From: JAHDCJ01 sp039028895
GTDB lineage: Bacteria; Bacteroidota; Bacteroidia; Chitinophagales; Saprospiraceae
Reading direction: 5' to 3'
Assembly: GCA_039028895.1 (NCBI GenBank)
Contig: JBCCHF010000009.1
Coordinates: 114,957-178,956 of the forward strand
Length of the DNA stretch: 64,000 nt
The notes beneath the pieces were generated by a model. It saw nothing but the letters and a program-made list of their open reading frames with translations. It was not told the origin of the DNA and made no database searches. A program made the position numbers and the translations under genes. This document shows positions 60,157-64,000 of this stretch, in pieces. Numbering within the stretch: position 1 is the first letter of the stretch; the number at the start of each line of letters is the position of its first letter.

Positions 60157-60867
60157 TTATTCGCGGTCTAGTAACCAGGTGTGACCAAAGTATAGATCTG
60201 CCTGGAAATTCCAATTGGGGGTATCTGACAAAGTAAAGGTGTCAGAAGTGAAAGTTTTTGCGATTACTGGGTTGACCGCCAACCCAAGAGCTCTTCTGAT
60301 CAGGAAGTCAACGTGCAGTCCACCTTCGAAAGTATGAGCCGCGAAAGCTTTTTGAGTTGTTGTACCATCACCGGCCTTGTCTTTTACACTTGCAAATATC
60401 GTCGGAATATAGGTTAACCTTCCTCCAAACGAGCCACCTAGGTCGTCGTCGAGTGGGGCTGCAAAAATATAATTGGGCAAAAGGGTAATGGCAAGGCCAG
60501 CCAAAGTTGCTTCCTTCTGTTCATCAGACATCTTTTTGAGTCTGAAGTGGTATCCGCTACCCAGTCCGCCTCTTCCGTTACTATGCCGTAAATAAGCACC
60601 GGCTATAGCTTCATAGTTTTTGCCATCAAAATATTGGTCGACCGGGGCCTTCCATTCAAAACTTAAATTTGCATACTTGACGTCTCCTCCTGCACGGTAA
60701 CTATAGCCTGCACCAAGGACAATCTTTTTTTGCCATGACAGGGAAAAGAAAACAGTGTGTTTGGTGATTGATTGGAAACTGTAAAATGCTTGCGCATTGA
60801 TAGCGGTGTTGATTACAAAGCAACAACAGAGCGCTAAAGAAATTTTAAGAATGATATGTTTTTTCAT
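60157..60867 (-). CDS. Exported hypothetical protein, probable outer-membrane barrel
   Basis: A 236-residue protein with a signal peptide (about 1-25, ending NAQ). The mature part has repeated amphipathic strands (TVFFSLSWQKKIVLGAGYSY, YANLSFEWKAP, WNFQADLYFGHTWLLDRE) and an aromatic C-terminal region, consistent with a small outer-membrane barrel. No named family recognised. It starts 11 bases after the PorV-like gene on the same strand, so both may form an operon. Confidence 0.75.
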   Translation of the reverse strand: MKKHIILKISLALCCCFVINTAINAQAFYSFQSITKHTVFFSLSWQKKIVLGAGYSYRAGGDVKYANLSFEWKAPVDQYFDGKNYEAIAGAYLRHSNGRGGLGSGYHFRLKKMSDEQKEATLAGLAITLLPNYIFAAPLDDDLGGSFGGRLTYIPTIFASVKDKAGDGTTTQKAFAAHTFEGGLHVDFLIRRALGLAVNPVIAKTFTSDTFTLSDTPNWNFQADLYFGHTWLLDRE

Positions 60868-60878
60868 GATATTTTAAA

Positions 60879-61979
60879 TTATTCTGCTGATGATTGTTTA
60901 GGTGTCCATACTACTCTGAAAGCGAAGCTGCGCACATTTGGAATAAAGTTTCCAGAATTAGAAACCCTGGGCTGACGTAATGAAGTAAAGTCAAAATGGA
61001 CATTGACTGGTAGTTTCTGATTGGTCATTTTTTCTAAAGGCATAATGAGCCCAAAACCATAAGTAAGGGCGCTTATTCGATCTTTGTTGACATCGTTGCC
61101 AAAGTCATTTTGGCTTAAGGTGTAGAATCCAAGGCGAAAGGCGAAGACATCATAGAATTCAGTTTCAGACCCAATGGCAAATCCTGTTCGGAAGTCGCTA
61201 TTGAAAACATTTTGGATTTCAAGTGTGAGTAATACGCCTAAATTCCCCTGGCCTGCACCAGGCAGTTTTACTAAGCGATCATTAAAGTAGGAAACGCCAT
61301 ATCTGCCGATAGTAGGAAGCTCATTGTTATCCTCATCACCGTCAGGACTAGCATAGGTAACACTTGCACTTGTTATGTTGTTAACAGCAGCACCTAGGCG
61401 AATGCCTCTTTGAGGTGTTGTCGAATTGCCGTCAAGGGAAATTGTATACAAAGCCCCAAGATCAAGATGGAAAGTGCTTCCTGGACTGACATCATCAAAG
61501 AGTTTCCAGCGCCATAGATTAAAGTTCATTCCGATATGGAGGTTTTTAACCGGGCTTCCTGCAACAGACAAGGCCACATTAGTTGTTTTGGGCTTGTCAA
61601 GCGGATGGCGAACACCATTAATAGTTACATCAAATGTGGTAGGACCAATGGCTAGCTGATTTACAGTTAAGGCTCCTGTAAATCTTTTGTGAAATTTCCA
61701 GGCACCTCCAATAAAGTAGTAATCAGATTTTTTTAATAGGTAATATGGTCCTCCAGATGAAAAGGTAAATTCAGCTCTGTCAATTAAACCGAGTCCGGCT
61801 GGATTGCGAAACATAGAGGCAACACTGCCGCCAACTGCAACGTCCGCTTTAGCCATAGCATCTGTCTTTGGACTTGGAAGCCACCCAAAGAAATACTCTT
61901 GCTGAAAACCGTAAACTAACTGTGCTGAAGCAAAAAGTGGGGTGAGAAGGAGTAGGAATCCAATTAAATAGGATCTCAT
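60879..61979 (-). CDS. PorV/FadL-like outer-membrane beta-barrel protein
   Basis: A 366-residue exported protein with a signal peptide (about 1-19). The N-terminal part carries the AMAKADVAVGGSVASMFRNPAGL motif typical of PorV/PorQ and FadL-like barrels, which in Bacteroidota include T9SS shuttle subunits. Many amphipathic strands follow to the C-terminus (VHFDFTSL, FAFRVVWTP). It differs from typical PorV in its N-terminus, so direct T9SS involvement is only possible. It heads a gene pair with the downstream outer-membrane protein. Confidence 0.8.
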   Translation of the reverse strand: MRSYLIGFLLLLTPLFASAQLVYGFQQEYFFGWLPSPKTDAMAKADVAVGGSVASMFRNPAGLGLIDRAEFTFSSGGPYYLLKKSDYYFIGGAWKFHKRFTGALTVNQLAIGPTTFDVTINGVRHPLDKPKTTNVALSVAGSPVKNLHIGMNFNLWRWKLFDDVSPGSTFHLDLGALYTISLDGNSTTPQRGIRLGAAVNNITSASVTYASPDGDEDNNELPTIGRYGVSYFNDRLVKLPGAGQGNLGVLLTLEIQNVFNSDFRTGFAIGSETEFYDVFAFRLGFYTLSQNDFGNDVNKDRISALTYGFGLIMPLEKMTNQKLPVNVHFDFTSLRQPRVSNSGNFIPNVRSFAFRVVWTPKQSSAE

Positions 61980-62059
61980 AATTATCGATGTTTAAATGGA
62001 GAAAAAGTGATTAAATTATTTCATTTTCTCTTACATCGATTGAAAAGTCAAAACGTCAT

Positions 62060-62173
62060 CAGGATTAAGTGGATTTTTTGGATTGAGCGGGATTTTGTTT
62101 TGAAATACAAAACTTCATGGCCGGGCAGGAAAATTTACAGTTTAATGGAAATTAAATCCTGTCAAATCTTCCA
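62060..62173. repeat. Decayed copy of the palindromic 3'-end element (copy 2)
   Basis: Arms AGGATTAAGTGGATT (62060-62074) and TGGATTGAGCGGGATT (62079-62094), and the opposite-sense AATCCTGTCAAATCTTCCA (62155-62173), match the arms of the element at 60045-60134 with several differences. The interior also keeps an ATACAAAA and an AATGGAA segment. It ends 10 bases after the mqnC stop codon. Confidence 0.55.
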
Positions 62174-62183
62174 ATCCCAGTAA

Positions 62184-63326
62184 CTAGTCGACTATCATCG
62201 TGGAGTGATCCAGTTGTTGTTGAATGATGTTTTCGGGGAGTTCACGTTCTCCGTATTGTTGATTGCGGAGTTGTGGTACATAGCCTGCCTCGCGAATAGC
62301 CTCCTGGATACCGGCTGCAGTAAACCTGAAAGCGGCGCCTGCGGCAGAAACGACATTCTCTTCGATCATGATGCTGCCGAAGTCATTTGCTCCGCCATGA
62401 AGACAAAGTTGACCGATCTGCTTACCTACTGTCAGCCATGAAGCCTGGATGTTGGTGATGTTGGGGAGCATGATCCTGCTCATGGCGATCATGCGAAGAT
62501 ATTCGTCGCCGGTGACTGTGTTACGTGCTCTTTTGAGGCGCTTTAGGAGTGTTCCTTCATCCATGAATGGCCATGGGATGAATGCAATGAAACCTTTTGC
62601 CTCAGCTGGCTTTTCAGCTTGAACATCTCGTAACATGATGAAGTGCTCAAATCTTTCGCGATCTGTCTCCACATGGCCAAACATCATGGTTGCTGAGGTA
62701 GTGATATTTAACTGATGGGCTGCCCTCATGACGTCGAGCCACTCACCACCTGTGCATTTCCCTTTGGATATCAGTCTTCTTACGCGGTCGCTTAATATCT
62801 CAGCACCGGCTCCTGGCAATGAATCCAGTCCGGCTTCCTTTAATGCCTTTAATACTTCAGTGTGTGTCGACTGTTCGAGCTTAGTGATATGTGCAATTTC
62901 GGGTGGGCCCAATGCATGTAGTTTGAGGTCAGGATAAATTGACTTCAACTCACTAAACAAATCACAATAATAGTCGAGTCCGAGATCAGGGTGATGCCCG
63001 CCCTGGAGTAACAGTTGATCACCGCCGAATTTGAAAAGCTCATCAATCTTGACCTTATATTCTTCGATTGAGGTGGTGTACGACTCGTCATGGCCAGGTT
63101 TCCTGAAGAAATTACAAAACTTGCAATTGGCAATGCAAACATTAGTAGTGTTTGAGTTTCGGTCAATGATCCAGGTAACTTTGTTGCCAGGGATATGCTT
63201 TTGACGTAGCGTATTGGCTACGAACATGAGATCGGCAGTCGAGGCATTTTCCCAAAGAAACAGCGCTTCATCGATATTGAGGAAATCAAGGTTGAGCGCT
63301 CGGTCAAGCAATTCTTTAACGTGCAT
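62184..63326 (-). CDS. mqnC: Cyclic dehypoxanthinyl futalosine synthase MqnC
   Basis: Radical-SAM enzyme of the futalosine route to menaquinone. The 380-residue protein has NVCIANCKFCNF with the [4Fe-4S] cysteines 64, 68 and 71, preceded by VTWIIDRNSNTTN, and GGHHPDLGLDYY, ALGPPEI, GLDSLPGAGAEILSDRVR further on. MqnC is favoured over MqnE by the DRNxNxTNVC context and length; the two paralogues are similar, so a tree would settle it. Menaquinone is the main respiratory quinone of the phylum. No mqnA, D or E gene is adjacent in the window. Confidence 0.9.
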   Translation of the reverse strand: MHVKELLDRALNLDFLNIDEALFLWENASTADLMFVANTLRQKHIPGNKVTWIIDRNSNTTNVCIANCKFCNFFRKPGHDESYTTSIEEYKVKIDELFKFGGDQLLLQGGHHPDLGLDYYCDLFSELKSIYPDLKLHALGPPEIAHITKLEQSTHTEVLKALKEAGLDSLPGAGAEILSDRVRRLISKGKCTGGEWLDVMRAAHQLNITTSATMMFGHVETDRERFEHFIMLRDVQAEKPAEAKGFIAFIPWPFMDEGTLLKRLKRARNTVTGDEYLRMIAMSRIMLPNITNIQASWLTVGKQIGQLCLHGGANDFGSIMIEENVVSAAGAAFRFTAAGIQEAIREAGYVPQLRNQQYGERELPENIIQQQLDHSTMIVD

Positions 63327-63503
63327 AAGGAAGCATTTAATTCTTCAGTTCAAAAAACCAAACGTTATAGTGATAAGGTAATTGACTGTTAATTAATTGT
63401 ACAACAAAATTACACACCGGGGGTTTACCGGACAAGCTTATTTTCAATTTTTTTTGAAAGTTTTGGAAATTGCCCTGGAGGAGATGTCAGGAACATTATG
63501 GTT

Positions 63504-63519
63504 AGGATTTAAGAGGATT
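63504..63519 (+). repeat. Solo arm of the palindromic element (copy 3)
   Basis: AGGATTTAAGAGGATT resembles the left arm of the element at 60045 (GGGATTTAGCAGGATT). It overlaps the stop codon and last codons of the DUF4956 gene, so all three related sequences in this 3.5-kb stretch lie at 3' ends of minus-strand genes. Confidence 0.45.
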
Positions 63520-64000
63520 CTACCTTTTTATAGTTGGTTTGTTCTTTTTTGACGTCGTTGGCAGTATTAAGGTGGATGGTGTCACTTGTGTTTTTGTAAT
63601 AGACCCAGATAAATGCACTGTCATTTAAGAAATTGGTGGATTCTATCTCAATTTTCATGATGTCAAGCCCAGTTCTTTCACGGAGATCCTGAATTAAAAG
63701 TTCACGATTACCAGCCTTGACCAGGTGGATTTTTTCATATAGAATTCTTTGAGCGCTCAACTGTTTTTTGAGCATAGTCCTGTCGAGTGTAAACATTGAA
63801 AGTACAATCGCGATATTGATAAAGAACAACTCAGCCAAACTCATTTGGTTACTGTAAATCGAGTTGATCACCGCTATGCAGACCACCGAAAAAAGGAAAG
63901 TCATATCCTTGATGCTGATCGTTGTGGTGCGATACCGCATAATTGAGAACAAGGCAAACAAGCCAAAAGCAAAGCCAAGACTCAGATCGACATTCACCAT
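63509..64000 (-). CDS. DUF4956 membrane protein, N-terminus cut by window edge
   Basis: The frame is open to the last base of the window; 163 residues are visible, and family members are usually about 220 long, so the true N-terminus probably lies outside. The visible part has three to four membrane helices (GFAFGLFALFSIMRYRTTTI, TFLFSVVCIAVINSIYSN, LFFINIAIVLSMFTLD) and a C-terminal cytoplasmic domain with LIQDLRERTGLDIMKIEIES. DUF4956 genes often sit next to VTC-type polyphosphate polymerase or CotH genes; the neighbour is outside this window. Confidence 0.88.
   Translation of the reverse strand: MVNVDLSLGFAFGLFALFSIMRYRTTTISIKDMTFLFSVVCIAVINSIYSNQMSLAELFFINIAIVLSMFTLDRTMLKKQLSAQRILYEKIHLVKAGNRELLIQDLRERTGLDIMKIEIESTNFLNDSAFIWVYYKNTSDTIHLNTANDVKKEQTNYKKVESS

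Noticed and set aside
1..64000. tRNA, rRNA and CRISPR arrays
   Set aside because: No T-loop-like GGTTCGAAT plus cloverleaf was noticed in the gaps, and no regularly spaced 25-40 bp repeats with unique spacers exist; the tandem repeats found are contiguous.

Overview
The window comes from the chromosome of a Bacteroidota bacterium, most likely class Saprospiria (Lewinella/Saprospira-like); the class is inferred from gene content and style. Direct signs of the phylum are the gliding genes (gldE, and gldA-gldF-gldG in one cluster), several secreted proteins with type IX secretion (T9SS) type A C-terminal sorting domains, a fused lpxC-fabZ gene, SprB-type repeats, bacillithiol synthase BshA, futalosine-pathway MqnC, mevalonate-pathway MvaD, Bacteroidota -7 promoter elements (TAnnTTTG) in front of many genes, and an almost complete lack of Shine-Dalgarno sequences. 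No rRNA, tRNA, CRISPR array, transposase or prophage was found. Nearly everything is core chromosome, with a few accessory-looking items.

Layout. 1-3978: a membrane protein cut by the window edge, rpoN, a degenerate 57-58 bp tandem repeat, and a tandem pair of XRE/S24 (CI/LexA-like) regulators. 3979-9532: three T9SS-exported proteins (an Asp-box beta-propeller and two paralogues). 9543-12721: RNase G, a 30-residue ribosomal-type protein, a TPR protein and HU, all on the minus strand. 12987-17833: mutY, ssb, gldE, a trans-sulfuration enzyme and a LEA14-like lipoprotein. 17933-22046: dnaX, then a membrane-anchored caspase-like protease behind a DUF1573 lipoprotein on the minus strand. 22162-26077: the lipid A cluster lpxD, lpxC-fabZ, lpxA and an overlapping ABC ATPase. 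26086-32217: a minus-strand run of M20 peptidase, truA, DinB-like protein, ABC exporter, membrane protein and glycosyltransferase. 32320-39604: a PKD T9SS protein, methyltransferase, GT2 fusion protein, recR, mannose-1-phosphate guanylyltransferase, DUF456 protein and gamma-carbonic anhydrase. 39744-44843: a 1699-residue repetitive adhesin-like T9SS protein. 44964-48604: bshA, htpG, a GNAT protein. 48855-53990: gldA, a small exported protein, gldF, gldG and a DUF4340 gene. 53978-58852: a propeller-like protein, lpxH, mvaD, and a transglutaminase-fold protein lacking its catalytic Cys. 59066-64000: three outer-membrane-type proteins, mqnC and an edge-truncated DUF4956 protein, with palindromic repeat elements at gene 3' ends.

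How they fit together. Surface biology dominates: gldA/F/G/E and the T9SS cargo belong to the gliding and type IX export machinery, lpxD/C/A/H make lipid A, and the glycosyltransferases and GDP-mannose enzyme feed surface glycans. The observations that most deserve a second look are an A9 slippery run in dnaX followed by an immediate -1 stop, an mS38/bS22-like mini ribosomal protein, the S24 regulator pair in which only one partner keeps the Ala-Gly cleavage site, the lipoprotein-caspase operon, the active-site-less transglutaminase, promoter elements abutting start codons (probable leaderless mRNAs), and a family of palindromic 3'-end elements.
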